NCBI GenBank assembly: GCA_946800325.1
Contig: OX326961.1
Span: 46,897,415 to 46,961,414 of the forward strand
Origin: Luzula sylvatica
Taxonomy: Eukaryota > Streptophyta > Magnoliopsida > Poales > Juncaceae
Direction of reading: 5' to 3'
Length of the DNA stretch: 64,000 bases
Shown here: positions 49,265 to 61,849 of the stretch, one piece after another
Numbering within the stretch: the stretch's first letter is position 1
Layout of the letters: each line of letters starts with the position of its first letter
Program-made: the position numbers and the translations under genes
Notes under the pieces: model-generated
Told to the model about the DNA's origin: nothing
Database searches by the model: none
The model's input: the letters and a program-made list of their open reading frames with translations, nothing else

Positions 49265-49421
49265 AACATTTAACACCTCACATTTAACATCTTAATTCAT
49301 GATTTAACATCTTAACTATATGTTCAATCATAAAATAATACAATTAAACTGTAAATTAAGATGTTAAACCATGAATTATATATATATGTTAAAGAAAACA
49401 CTATTTTTTATTTTTTCACAG
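49265..49421. repeat. Right part of the split MITE
   Basis: AACATTTAACACCTCACATT continues the MITE interrupted at 40582; inverted AAATTAAGATGTTAAA blocks follow to about 49390. The last bases (TTTTTTCACAG) resemble a splice acceptor for the exon that follows. Confidence 0.6.
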
Positions 49422-50853
49422 TTTTTTCTTTTGGCACTTCGGAACGAACAAAAGACGACTCTGACATTCATGTCAGTGACAAAGTTCCCGAATCTTTTCA
49501 GTTTCAAGGAGACGATATACAGGTAAAATCATTAAGAGTATGATAATATTTTTCTTAACACAATTCATGATATATATGTTCTCTAATAGTTTTTTTTAAC
49601 TCGTGTTTCGATAGAAAAATATGACGTTGTCGTGGTCCGAACTTCCAGAAGATATTTTAGGAGAAATTCTTGATAAAATAGATTGTTATAGAGATTATCT
49701 AAATTTCAGTGTTGTTTGCAAATTATGGAGCTTCATTACTCAAAAAATGGACTCTTCTCTTCCTTGCAACCTCCCAAGATATCATTTCTTACCGAGAAAG
49801 AATCCTCTTCCCATGATCTTCCAAGCTTGTGGAGAAGGTGAGGACATGCACTATTTGTACAGTATCACTGATCAAAAGATACATGGCGGAGTCCGTATAC
49901 CTGAATTAACTAACAAATGGATATACGGCACGGCGAATGGTTGGTTAGTCACCATTGATATTAATGATTTGCAAGTAAACTTGACGAATCCTATAAACAG
50001 AATGCAACTATATTTGCCGTCCGTAAAAACTTTTCCCAAACCGTACATTTATGGTTATGATTCTTGTAGAAATTCATATGATTTTATGTATGTCCAGAAG
50101 TTTTTTATATCTTCCGATACATTGGTCGATCGAGGGAGTTGCGTCGTTTTTGCATTCGTTGCAAGCAACAGAGCATTGTTTTATTGTAGAATTGGAGATG
50201 AGAGGTGGACAAAGTTTGAGCCCCCGATATTCCACGTGGATGACATGATAATGTACAAAGGTGTATTGTACGCTATACATCGTCTTGGCGTACTTTTCTC
50301 AATTGAAATAGATCCGAGTGTAAAGGTGACCATTGTTGCTAGGATTTTATCTCATCCGAGAGCAACGGATTATATCGCGGGTTATTATAATAACGTGGGG
50401 TATTTTCTCGTGGAATCGAACGGAAATTTATTGCTTGTTCTTAGAATGTATAAAAGTTATCGAACTAAAAAATTTCACGTATATAAATTAGTCGATTCTC
50501 AAATTGATTGTCATGGAGAGTATCAGACAGAAGATCGAGTTGATCACTGCCGAGAAGACATTATCCGGAGCACTTGGAAAAAAATCAAAAGTTTGGATGG
50601 ACAAATGTTTTTTATTGACTATAATGGATGTTCGTCTAAGGACCCAAATTTATATCCTAGAATGAAGGAAAATTGCATTTATTTTGCGGATAATTACATG
50701 CTTATTGATGGCGGCAGGCAGAAAGACAAATTTGATGAACCTCATGACACTGGTATGTATCACATGGAAAGTGGAGAAGTAGATTTTTTCGCCGGTCTAA
50801 GTGAATCGTCTTCCCGAATGCCGGCCACTTGGCTTTCTCCCCGTAAATGGTAA
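49422..50853 (+). CDS. F-box protein with DUF295 (KIB-type) domain
   Basis: Predicted substrate adaptor of an SCF E3 ubiquitin ligase. The main exon from ATG 49621 to 50853 is intron-free (410 aa). The F-box is at residues 1-45 (WSELPEDILGEILDKI...VCKLWSFI), followed by a DUF295 beta-propeller-like region with IYGTANGWL, NPINRMQLYLP and a C-terminal KENCIYFADN block. A likely upstream exon, 49422-49522, is framed by an acceptor (TTTTCACAG) and donor (CAG|GTAAAA); its frame, ending QFQGDDIQ, joins in phase to AAAAATATG at 49615. Any earlier exon would be masked or removed by the MITE and copia insertions. The target is unknown. Confidence 0.85.
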
Positions 50854-53493
50854 AAAAGTACCAACATAAATTTTTGTAAAAAATATATATGTTTTTTTAA
50901 TGTTACTAAAATAATAAAATAATATAGTTGAAAATTAAAAAAAAAAAATTGTTATAATTTGTATGGTTCGCATTAATATGGATGTGTGGGGTAGGCTCTT
51001 TTTAAGTTGACAATTGGTTTTATTTTCATTGAACACTAGAGACACCTACGATATGCGTAATGACTATCCAAATAAAAACGATATATGAGTGATCATATCT
51101 TGTCACAAATAATAGTAACTAATTTTCTTGTTACACGATATTCATCAATTAAAAGCATGTTAAGCCATGCTTATTGTTGACTTAACTCTTTCTTAATTCG
51201 GAATAATACTTGACCAAACGATTCATTAGTCCAATTAATCCAATCGAGTATACACATACCTAACAATACGAAGGATTAAAAAATAAAACGAGATACACTT
51301 AACAATAATAATGATAAATTTTTTTAAAATAAATAATGTTTCATTACATAATTATTCCTAATTATTAAACAGACCTAGGATATTACACTTTCACAGTGTT
51401 GATCTAGCCAGGTTTTTGGAGGAGCGTTTTGGAGACGCTCCTTCCTATTTGGGAGGCGTGTTTTTTTAGCAAATTTTGGGTTTTGGGGGATGGGAGTGTC
51501 CCCTCTCCCAAGAATGTAACCGTTTTTTCTTAGCATCACATTTGCCAAGTTTTGGCTTCTTTTATAAAACTTTTTGCTATGTTTATTGGCGGTGATTCCT
51601 TCTCTTGGAATATGCACTTGTTTCGTTCTTTTCATATGTTCCATAACATAGCTGCCTATCTCGAAGTACATTATATCCTCTCACTCGATACTTGTTTTTC
51701 CTATTTGACATGTATATTAAGTAGGTCTCCTTGTATCAAGGATGGTGGTTGTTTATTGGTCAATCCATCGTCAATTTTCATGCTGCTTGGTTGTATGTGC
51801 ATGAGACTAGAAGGTCATGTCTTGATTTCGGCGACCCCTCACAAAGCACACATTTTTCTATGTGTGGTCATCCTCTCTTGGATAATCTATCCGCGGTACT
51901 AAACTTGTTTTGCATTGTTGGCTACACGAAATTTTCACTTTTGTTGGTGTCTTAATATTCCATAGTATTCTTTATCAAGGGTTATCTATCCCGGCATTCC
52001 TGATGACGTAGTCAGCCGATTTGACCGAGAATATACTTGTGGAATCCCATTTTCATTTTGTTGTTCTGTCAATATAATTTTTTGTTGTCGTAACTAGGAT
52101 ATTATTATGCGCACCAAGTTATGTTTTACTTTATCGTGTTTGTATTTCTGTAATTTACTTTTCCTTACTTACTTTATGTTATTTACTTTATCGTATTTAC
52201 ATTCTCGTACTTCTAATTTCTTTATCGTACTTATATTTTTGTATCTTTGTTTTCTTTATTTACTTTACTTATTATCATTGCATATTATTTACTTCAAGTA
52301 CTTAATAAGCACAACATCTATTTAAAAACACCAAGACTAAAAATAATTATAAATAATTCATATAATTACATATTTTAAATTAGTTTAGAAATTTTGCATA
52401 TGAGACTATCCCCGCTCCCTGTAGGTCATCTCGGAACAACATTCATTATGTCACGAACACTAAGAATTGATAGGTCTTTGGTTTCTTTGAAATTGAGATC
52501 ATGTTATTACATTTTTGGAGAAAGGTTTATACGAATTTTTTTCTCAAACCGATCTATCGGTCAAATTCTCAACAAAACTTTTTATTTGATTTACAACTTC
52601 TAAAATATTAGAGAATTTTTTTTCAAGCGGCAGTTTATCATGTATATCGCAAAGTCATTTAGAGTTGTCCCGTATGTGAAGATTTGTTATAGTGAACACT
52701 ATTGACGACCGAACAAAATCTTCACTCGAATGCACCATTTCTCGTAATTCTCTTTCGTAAGACAAGAAAATTGAAAAGAAAAACTTGTATTATCACTCTG
52801 ATTGTTGAATTATATAAATATAATTGTATGGAGAATAGAAAAGAGTAGACAATATTTTAATACTAGTTTTTTTTTAAAAAAATTCTCTTATCTTCTACAA
52901 AACAAAATTGGTCTCTATTTATATACTATCAATTAACTTACACAATTATCAAGTACGTAATTCATAATTTAGATAATAAATACAATGTATTACAATAATC
53001 AAGGTAAACTTAACCTTTCCCACATACAAAGCATGCATGTTATATAATAATTAATTCAAGTTTACTATTTTTTCAACACGTAACATGTACGTGTAATCCA
53101 TTTTAAATTTTTCTCATGCATATTTTCGGTTTTCGACGAAAACATCATTTTTCTAGTGTTTTCATGTGCTAGAACATGAAAAGAAAGGAAAGTATTTGTA
53201 AAAACTAACAAATCATGATAGTAACGTACGAGTTTAAACACCAGAATAACAATATCTCAATTTAAAATGTAGGTACCGACATTTCAAATTTGGAATCACC
53301 GTAAGAGATTGATAGTGGATTAATAAAATACAAAAATAATCCAAAAAGAAGTCACAAGCCAAGCTCTTGGTTTAATTTTAAATTGCTAAACACCACATGG
53401 GTCCACCAGTAAACAAATCAAACAAAATAAACACAAATAATGCAAAAAAGAATGAACTAAAATCATCATCAAAAGACAAAATGAAGACACCAA
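50854..53493. other. Intergenic, possible degenerate copia 3' region
   Basis: 51080-51210 resembles the sense-strand-distal part of the intact copia (41880-42000): both have TACTA(G/A)TT(C/T)TCTTGTTA and ATCAATTAAAAGCATG-like runs, suggesting an old relic. 51390-52080 is somewhat less AT-rich, with open frames (51552-51902) that match no family I recognise. The rest is AT-rich and gene-free. Confidence 0.35.
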
Positions 53494-56400
53494 TTATACA
53501 AACCCTGCACCCCTTGGCGATTTGGGAATTTCTTGCTTCTCATTTTTCTTGAGTTCGAGTTTATCGACCCAAAAATCGAGTTGTTTAGCGACCTCTTCAG
53601 GCCCAGTAGATCCATGCGAGATGAACTTCGCCATTGCATTTTCTACTCCAAGATACTCGTACACGTCCTCTTCAAAAACTGGATTTATTCTGCGCAACTC
53701 ATCAAGTTTAAGTTCGTTGAGTTTGCACTTTTTTGTTATGCCAACGGCTACTGTCCGTCCGACTATCTCATGAGCGGTCCTGAACGGAGTACCCTAACAA
53801 AGAAAAAGAAAATCCAAAAATATTATTTCATTCTGCAATCATCGTCTTCTTTTTTCTGATTGATTTACCTTTTTGACGAGATAATCAACAAGAGTGGTTG
53901 CATCCAGATAACCGTCAGGCAAAGAGCTGTTAATCTTCTCGCGATTGAACGAAATATTTTTCGCGAACTCGGTAGATACTTCAAGCATGGCCATCACAGT
54001 CCTTGCACTGTCGAATAAAGGCTCTTTATCCTCCTGTGTCACACAAAAAAACGAGATTTTGGTATCGTAGTTGCAGAATATTATACAAATTAACATAAAA
54101 ATGTGGACAAATATGTACCCGCAAACATGATTTTTAACATTTCAAGCTCTAATTAGCTAAGCGTAAATAGTTATATCGAATATTTGTATTAGTACAAAAT
54201 TTACGATATAATAGTGGAATTTTTGTTTTGTTTTAGTAACTAACCTGAAGATCGCGATTATAGGCATGTGGGAGTCCTTTGCAAAGTACAAGAAGGGTTA
54301 CAAGATCTCCAACAACCCTAGCGGTTTTACCCCGTACCATTTCCATTGGATCAGGATTCTTAATGGTATTTCCAATCGAGACCTTGTCGTTTGTACTTAA
54401 AAACCCGAATTCCTCTGAAGACCAGAGGACCCACTCTTCACCGAGTCGCGACAAGTGGATGGCTGTGATAGCATTGGTCGATAAGAACTCGAGAATGAAA
54501 TCACGATCTGATACTGCGTCTATGCTGTATGTTGGAGAAAAAAAAATGAAAAATTAGGTTCAAACGAAAGAAATTATATATTGTTTAATGGAATTAATTA
54601 TACCTGTTTCTCAGCGGTTCGGTAAATTTCAACTCTTCAGAAGTTGCAAACCTGTCAATAGGAAGACCGGTTCCAGCCAAAGCACCGGCACCAAGTGGGC
54701 AATAGTTCAAACGGTCCTTGCAATTAACCAGACGTCCAGCATCACGCTCAAACTGAAAACATAAAAAAGAAAATTAAAGGTAAATAACAGTATTATTATA
54801 TACTATTATATTTATTGTTATGATTTTACTACAAGCAGTTCGAACTGAGACTGAAATCAGTGAAAATCGATTCAAATAAAACATTAAAAACAGAATAAAG
54901 TACATAATATAACCAGTTATTATAAGTAGTTATACCTCTTCAACATAAGATAATAAAAGATGCGGAAGCAACACAGGTTGCGATCTCTGAAGATGTGTAT
55001 AGCCTGGAATTATTAAGCCCTTGTTGCTCATAGCAAGTGAAACCAAAGCGACCTAAAATTTGCAAAATTGCCAATTCCAAAATTTTGATTAATATATTTC
55101 ATAGAAAACAAAAAAGGGAAAATGGCATGGCCCTTGAACCGTTCCAAACCCGAAAATATGTTACTGGTACCAACATACTGTATATTATCGTATATTTTTT
55201 ACAAGAATATGTTTTCTCATCGAAAATGAGTAGTTTCAGAATTATATATTATGCTGTTATATGGACTCAGTAAGTTTTAATTTAACTTTTATAAATATTA
55301 CACGGAAATAATGATATTCACCTGGAGATTTCTGAGATGAGTGAGAATCTTGCCGACGGCATCACGGCACCAGAGCCTGAGATCGGTGGCAACCTGATCA
55401 CTGCGACCACGTGCAGTATGGAGTTTCTTGGCCGGTTCACCAACCATTTCGATCAAGGTGGCCTCGATGTTCATCTGAACATCTTCCTTATCATCCCTCC
55501 ACTCAAATTTACCGTCTTGGATCAGCCTCTTTATCTCCTCGAGCCCATTCAGAATAATATCTCTATCGTCGATCGTTATAAGACCCTGTCAATGGATTCA
55601 AATCATGATTTTTTTGGCATTAGATTGACTTCAAAAATTACACAAAATGAAAGAACAAACTAACCATAGCTGCGAGCATCTTTACATGTGCTCGACTACC
55701 AACAATGTCGTGCATATAGAGTTCGTCTGCCTCGTAGGAGACCGACTCGACGAACTTTGGAGTAACATCATCACTTCCTTCATTTATTTTTGCTCCCCAT
55801 AATTTTCTATCCTTCCTCTCTTTTCTCTCCTTCTTGATTTCCATCTCCTTTTTCTCCTTCTTGACCTCCATCTCTTTTTTCTCTTCTTCAATAATCTCCA
55901 ACATATCGTCGTAGCCATTGTCGAACCGCCCTGCCATTTTCCTCACCTCCTTTTTCTCCTTCTCCTTTCTTTCGATGTCCTTTCTTTCTTTCTCCTTTCT
56001 CTCTATTTCTTTTCTCTCTTTCTCTTTTTTCTCCGTTTCCTTTCTCTCCTTCTCCAGTCTCTCGATGTCCTTCCGCTCCTTCTCCAGTCTCTCCATTTCC
56101 TTTCGCTCCCTCTCCAGTCTCTCCATTTCCTTTCGCTCCTTCTCCAGCCTCTCCATTTCCCTTCTCTCTTCCTCTCTCTCTTGTGCCAGCACCTCCAGTT
56201 CTATCTCCTCTTCATCTTCTTCCTCCTCATCATCCTCCTCGTCTTCGGTATCATGTCTGTCTATTATCTCCACATAATCAGAGGAGTCGCGTAGGTCGCT
56301 CTCATCTGTCTCGGCAACTTCTTTGCTTGACCGCACACTTGTCCGCACACTTGTTCTCACACTGGTCCGCACGCTGGTCCTCACACTTTTCCTCGCCGTT

Positions 56401-57416
56401 CCTCTCTGCTCTTCCTCTTGTGGCTGCTCCTAGTAGCAAGAATTCATATACAGTATCATGTGTTAAATGTTATTAATGTATCTACTATCTAAATAGGTCA
56501 TATACTATGTCCCTACGGTTCATGATTTTTATTCTTGATGTTGTCACATGACATTAATTGGTAACTTAATTAACACAAAATTTATATGTAAAAATGAATT
56601 AATGACATCATGATTGGTACGTCGAAATAAGCATAGAGGATGAGGAGAGAGGAGTTGTGAGGGCAAAGTAAAATTTCCCCTATCTGAATATGTATCATGT
56701 GTTACCTGTTCGTGCTGGTGGGGCACGAGCTCGATATGTATTGACTCCATGGAAGCACCTGAATCAGCTTGGTGCTCCACCACAACTCCGTTAGTCTGGG
56801 TATTTCGGCCAGACATGGTCTCCATGGAGGCATTTCTAACGGTTTGTCTAAGCGCCGTTGTGGTGGGCCCTGTTGTTCCGGTTGTCAGACTGTGGCGTCC
56901 AACTGTGGACGCTCGAGAAGGCTGAGGCACGCAGCATGTCGTACAACAAGCTATCTTTTTTGGCCAGTGCGGCTTTGATGGTTTTAAGAACCTGAACTTG
57001 CTTTTCTTCTTCTTCTTCTCTTTTCCTTTGCGGTAATTATTTCCCGAAGCGTCTCTTTCGGGGACATTGCTTCCCGAGGGAGGCACGGAGTAACCCATGA
57101 AGGAAAGCTCTTCTTGGTTTTCCTCTTGTTGTGGTTGCTGGTTTTTCTGATCTTGCAATGTTTTCCTCGGTTGAGTTTTTTTGTTACGCATGATACAACA
57201 TAATTGCCATTTTATGTTACCGAAACAAACACATTTAGGTTTGTGGATGTGTAATTTGTTCTTCTGGTGGTGGTTGCGTTGATGATGGTGCTGGCGGAAG
57301 TTGTTAGCCCCGCTCGACATTTGTGGATATCGAGAGGGGTTAAGAGGAGGAGGAGGAAGATGATAGATGGAGGAAGAGGAGGAGGCTTTGGGGGCTTCAA
57401 CTTCACTGATCTCCAT
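53494..57416 (-). CDS. Chimeric protein with argininosuccinate-lyase-like pseudoenzyme domain
   Basis: Exons in coding order: 57416-56706, 56429-55665, 55585-55322, 55052-54936, 54752-54604, 54524-54245, 54033-53869, 53793-53494 (916 aa; all GT-AG, phases consistent). Residues 1-237 are low-complexity with two Cys clusters ([21 protein letters not shown]). Then come RTSV tandem repeats, a Glu-rich run and a long ER/K-rich helix (about 305-440). From about 445 (KLWGAK) to the end is the aspartase/fumarase-superfamily fold of argininosuccinate lyase (ASL), with YTHLQRSQP (His600) and [10 protein letters not shown] intact. The signature loop GSSxMPxKxNPDP is reduced to GNTIKNPDP (720-728), losing the catalytic Ser and Lys, and TARSRNDQ reads TARGRSDQ. 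Arginine-pathway activity is therefore unlikely. Confidence 0.85.
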
Positions 57417-58137
57417 TGCTTGGTCTCACTAATTTCTTAAGCATAATTAGCCGCCTCCTCCAGAGTAAAATAATATTAGACCATGATTGTTACAAGTTGT
57501 GGATTTCCACTAAAATCAAGAAAATTATTAGGTTGGTTTACTCTCTCTCCAGTCATAACATATGTTAATTAGCATGGTTTACTATCATTATCATGACAAG
57601 ATGAATACATTTTGCAGGTCAATGAGGCATTCTTTCTTGCTCGGAATGGAGAAAGAGTTTGAGAGAGTTGAATTTATTTGAATATATTTGAAGTGCAAAG
57701 TTATGGTCCATGAAGCCTTGATTATATAACGTGTATACAACTCTTGTTTTGCTAAGTTGCTAAGCACGACACAAGTATGGGCTGGTCTTCGATATCACCT
57801 GGCCTCAGCTGGAAATTTCAACCAATTGCACAGTGGGAAGAAAAACTGTATTAAATATGAATATACCTTTTTTTTATCGATAATGTACTATTTTTAGTGG
57901 TATTATATTATTTTTATTACGGTATTTGGTGATAATGTTCATTTGCAGTGTAAATATATCATTTTTAGTGATATGAATATACCTTTTTTATTTGTATTAT
58001 TGTGATCTATGTGATACGACTAAAATTTAGAATGTTATTATTTTTCATAATATACTATTTTTATAGATCTTTGTTTGTTTTTATTTGTGACATACATACT
58101 GTGGACTGTGGAGGATCTATTTTTCAAAGGAGAATGT
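57417..58137. other. Upstream region of the chimeric gene
   Basis: Promoter side of the minus-strand gene. AT-rich, and no further element is recognised. Confidence 0.5.
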
Positions 58138-58351
58138 TGCATCTTCCCCTTAACCTCCCCCCACACTTTTGATTTGTCACCATAATATTTAACATCTTCA
58201 AATTTAACATCTTAATTCATGTTAAATCATGAATTAAGATGTTAAATCATAAATTAAGATGTTAAATCATGAATCAAGATATTAAATTTGAAGGCGTTAA
58301 ATGTTACGGTGACACATCAAGAATGTGGGGAGAGGCTAAGGGGGAGGTGCA
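58138..58351. mobile_element. MITE of the TGCAYCTCCCC family, about 214 bp
   Basis: The left end TGCATCTTCCCCTTAACC and right end AGGGGGAGGTGCA are inverted counterparts, and TTTAACATCTTAATTCATG blocks recur in both orientations. The internal CACCATAA(T/C)ATTTAACA is shared with the MITE split by the copia element (40374-40582, 49265-49390). No clear target duplication. Confidence 0.65.
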
Positions 58352-58865
58352 TCAGTGCTCTTTTTCAAAATCTAGGGTTGTGTTTGTGGTGTTTATGCAT
58401 AGTTAGATTTTGATGTATTTTGTGGTGTATTTTGCATGTGTACCTAGCATATTTAGTATTGTATTTTGTTTAAAGATTGAGATCGGATATCAAGTGTATT
58501 GTTTGAGTTATGTTATTGTATTGACTAGTTAGTATATGTGATATTATTAAAAGAAAAGGTATTCTTGTTCTCTCCTGTATCTCCTTAATTTATGAATGGA
58601 TTGGAAATATTTAATAATTGCATTAAATATTAAATTATTTTAGATAACAAATCATAGATGAAATTGTATTAATTAAATGATAAATCACAATGATTATGTG
58701 ATAAATCAAATTATTAGAAAATAATTTGATTTAATAATTTTTTATTTTACACATGACAAGTCACATTTATTTGAATATTTTTTTTATCATTTTATCTTCA
58801 ATTATTTAAAAGAAAAGTCGTTTCATTTGTATTTTGCAGATTTTTGCTAAATTATTATTTTTATT
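58352..58865. other. Intergenic, nothing recognised
   Basis: AT-rich DNA without open frames or repeats of note. TTATT at 58861-58865 is one side of the target duplication of the solo LTR that follows. Confidence 0.6.
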
Positions 58866-59877
58866 TGAAGGATATACAGTTTCAGGATCAACCGTAAAAG
58901 TGTACACAAGGATAAACGAATGTAGTCGTACATTCGTGGCCATCACTTTCAGTGGGAACATCCGATTTGAATGATTCAAATTGGGTTAGATAGATAATAA
59001 GATTATCTACAACCTTCATGAAGAAATATATTTCATATGAACGAAGTATCAGTGTCGTTTCTGTGAAATACCGAAAGGGTGCAACAGTATGACATACAGT
59101 TAGTAAAACAGTCATAACTTTTGCATACGAACTCCAATTGGGCTGGGCCAAATTGGGTTGTGTAGATAATAAGATTATCTACAACTTTCATGTTGGTTGA
59201 TTTTCTGTCAGAGAAATTTATCAATTTCGTCTGGACAGAATACTGAACAGGTTCATGCATTTTTTTGTGTGAAATGGTGTATATTGGATATACATGTCTC
59301 TTGGCTAATCCTAATCCTATTAGATATAAATAGGATATTTTCTCTCTCATCCTAACTAAGGAATTAAGTTATCATTCTGCCAAAGACACAAAAAAGATAG
59401 AATTCAGATTTGATCTTTCTCAAAGTGAAAAGGTGCGAAGAGAGAGAAATCGAGGAAAGAGTTTCTCGAGAGATAGAGAACGATCGAGCAAGTTCACCGG
59501 CGCATCGTCTAGGCAGGTGCATCCGTGACCGACGTCTTACGAGTCAAGGTGGATACACGTAGAGGAGCAACGTTTGGGGCTCTTACGGTTGTGATCGATT
59601 CGGACGAGTAGATTGAGTCGGAGACGAAATCAAGCGAATCGGCGAAGTCAACGAGCGGTGAAAGACGCGTGGTGTGGGACGCGCGGATTGTCACCAACGT
59701 GACAGGAAAAAGAAGACAGCGATCAACCCTTCGTGTGCAATCAATTTTGCACCGGTATGAATCTGTCCTTCTATTTGCATCGTACCCTCGAAGTCATGGC
59801 GTGATCTCGGGAATCGGGGAACCGGACCGGGCCTTCATTCCGCTGCGCGGGCCCGGGGTCGGGGATATTCCCCAACA
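58866..59877 (+). mobile_element. Solo LTR of the copia family
   Basis: A single 1012-bp LTR (TGAAGG...CAACA), in opposite orientation to the intact element, is flanked by TTATT at 58861-58865 and 59878-59882. It has no internal region, primer site or purine tract, so it is the product of LTR-LTR recombination. It is visibly more divergent from the intact LTRs than they are from each other. Confidence 0.92.
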
Positions 59878-59882
59878 TTATT

Positions 59883-61740
59883 TTCTATGATAGTTTTTTT
59901 TAATTTATGTGTATCATATCCTTTTAACACATGTTAAACGATACATTAATTCAAGCAGCAACATATTTTCCAAATTTATAAATTTGAATTTGATTAATTA
60001 TGAACGGTGATAAACAAATTTATTAGACGATAGACATTTTTTCTCTTCTTATAATATATAGGAGGACACAAAATAAATGATCATGACTTACCACTAACAT
60101 TTAATTCGGATGTCAACATATCAATTATACTGGTGAAATTTTAAGAAGATGTACATCATCACTCTTAATAAAATTACTATTCTTGTTCTGAAATTAGTCA
60201 ATTTTGACTGTGATTTCTAGTGCGGTAATTGCTCGTATATGTTTTCAGAGGTCTGGATTTTCATTATATGTCTTGTCGAAATGAGATTGTATAAACCGTG
60301 AGATTTATATGTGATGTACCAACAAGCTGCTAATTAAATTAAGTGTGGCATTTACAAATTTACCCATTCCTTATTTTGCACCTATCTTTGAGCCTCCTCA
60401 TGAAACCACATCATCATTTTTATCATAATTATTAACCATTAGATTGTGTGATATGACTTCACCTCGTACATTAATTATATCTGATTATTTAAGACATGCA
60501 TTTTGTATGACTATTTTTAAGTATTACATGTGGTGATGTGCTTTAATCTCAATCATTAATTTTTTGTTAGATTTCTTGAAGATCATATTTTGTGTAGTAA
60601 TTTATATGTCATTATTTTACACTATGTTTTAAACATTCTTAGAAAATCACATAATCATACATTAATGATGTATCATATTATTATCGGTTAGGATCACATT
60701 AGACGAAGTCTACTCAATTGTTTAACATTTCATGTAAGATTACATGATCAAATGTGAATACAGTGGAATATGAAAAGTTTATATATGAAATACTAATAAT
60801 TTAATATGTAATATTATAAAAAAATACAACATATATTAGTATTATATTGGAAATTTAATTTTATAAACCCATCAAATATATTCATTTTATTTTTGTATTT
60901 ATTTTGACATCCAAATTAGCATAGTTCATACATACCATTTTTCATAATTTCAATTTGTAAAGATATTATTTAAGAAAATACAATGCAAAAAATACACATT
61001 TACATAATGTATTTTTAAGAATTTTATTTGCATAATAGAATTTTTAAGTATTATTATTTATTTTTAAAAAAATTATAACAATAAGAATCTCATATATTAC
61101 TAAGTAGATTATATTTGTGTTTTTAAGCAAACAAAACTTTTTCAAAAAATAATAGAATTAAAGAAAGTTTGTCCATCTAAATAACTTTTTTAACTTATAA
61201 TCACCTATCAAACTGTATTGTTATCTTACAAAATGTAAAATTAAAAAAATCATATGATATGAAATAATTTGTATTTATGTTTATTATAAATTAAATTTTG
61301 ATATTATTTATTAAATTAATTCCACTTTTAAGTTTTATATTATTTTATATTTTCCATGGCATTTGAATCAATAAAAATTATTACTATATATAATTAATAA
61401 TGTGTTACTACATATGTTGTATGATTCATTATTTTAATATTTAATATTGTATGAAATATTGTGAACAATGATGTAATATTTGTTGTTACGTTTTTCGTAA
61501 AATTATATTATATCTTATTCTTATATATTATTATATAATTACACTAATATGGATATTATTATTTGATTAAAGAAATGAGATTTTTTGTTATTATAATGTG
61601 AAATAATTGTAAAACATATGAATAATCATAAATAAATGAATTCAAATAATTTTATTTTAAGATGATATATTTTTTTTTTTTGATTAACTTTTAGATGATA
61701 TTATTAATATTATCATACAAATATATAATTGTATTACAAT
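59883..61740. other. AT-rich intergenic, probably Helitron body
   Basis: No gene. The stretch ends in a Helitron-type 3' terminus, so some of it may be the body of a nonautonomous Helitron, but the 5' end could not be located. Confidence 0.4.
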
Positions 61741-61849
61741 GAAAAACATAATTTACGTGCTCGCCGCGTAGCGCGAGTATTCTCCTAGTTAGTATTATAA
61801 TGAAAAATATAATTTACATACTCGCCGCGTAATGCGAATATTCTCCTAG
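61741..61849 (+). mobile_element. Duplicated Helitron 3' ends
   Basis: The first terminus has stem CTCGC (61760-61764) / GCGAG (61773-61777), then seven bases and CTAG at 61785-61788 followed by T. An almost identical 61-bp unit follows and ends with CTAG at 61846-61849, again before T. In the second copy the stem differs by G-to-A changes (GCGCGAG to ATGCGAA), as expected from deamination of methylated CpG. Confidence 0.7.

Noticed and set aside
51552..51955. Two overlapping open frames as a gene
   Set aside because: No family recognised in either frame, no convincing splice pattern, and a possible retroelement relic lies just upstream.
53494..55585. Simple functional argininosuccinate lyase gene
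   Set aside because: The catalytic loop residues are missing and the first lyase exon is continuous with a long non-lyase N-terminus.
55918..56277. Ser/Phe-rich open frame of 119 codons on the + strand
   Set aside because: It is the antisense of the Glu/Lys-rich helix of the chimeric gene; low complexity keeps the frame open.
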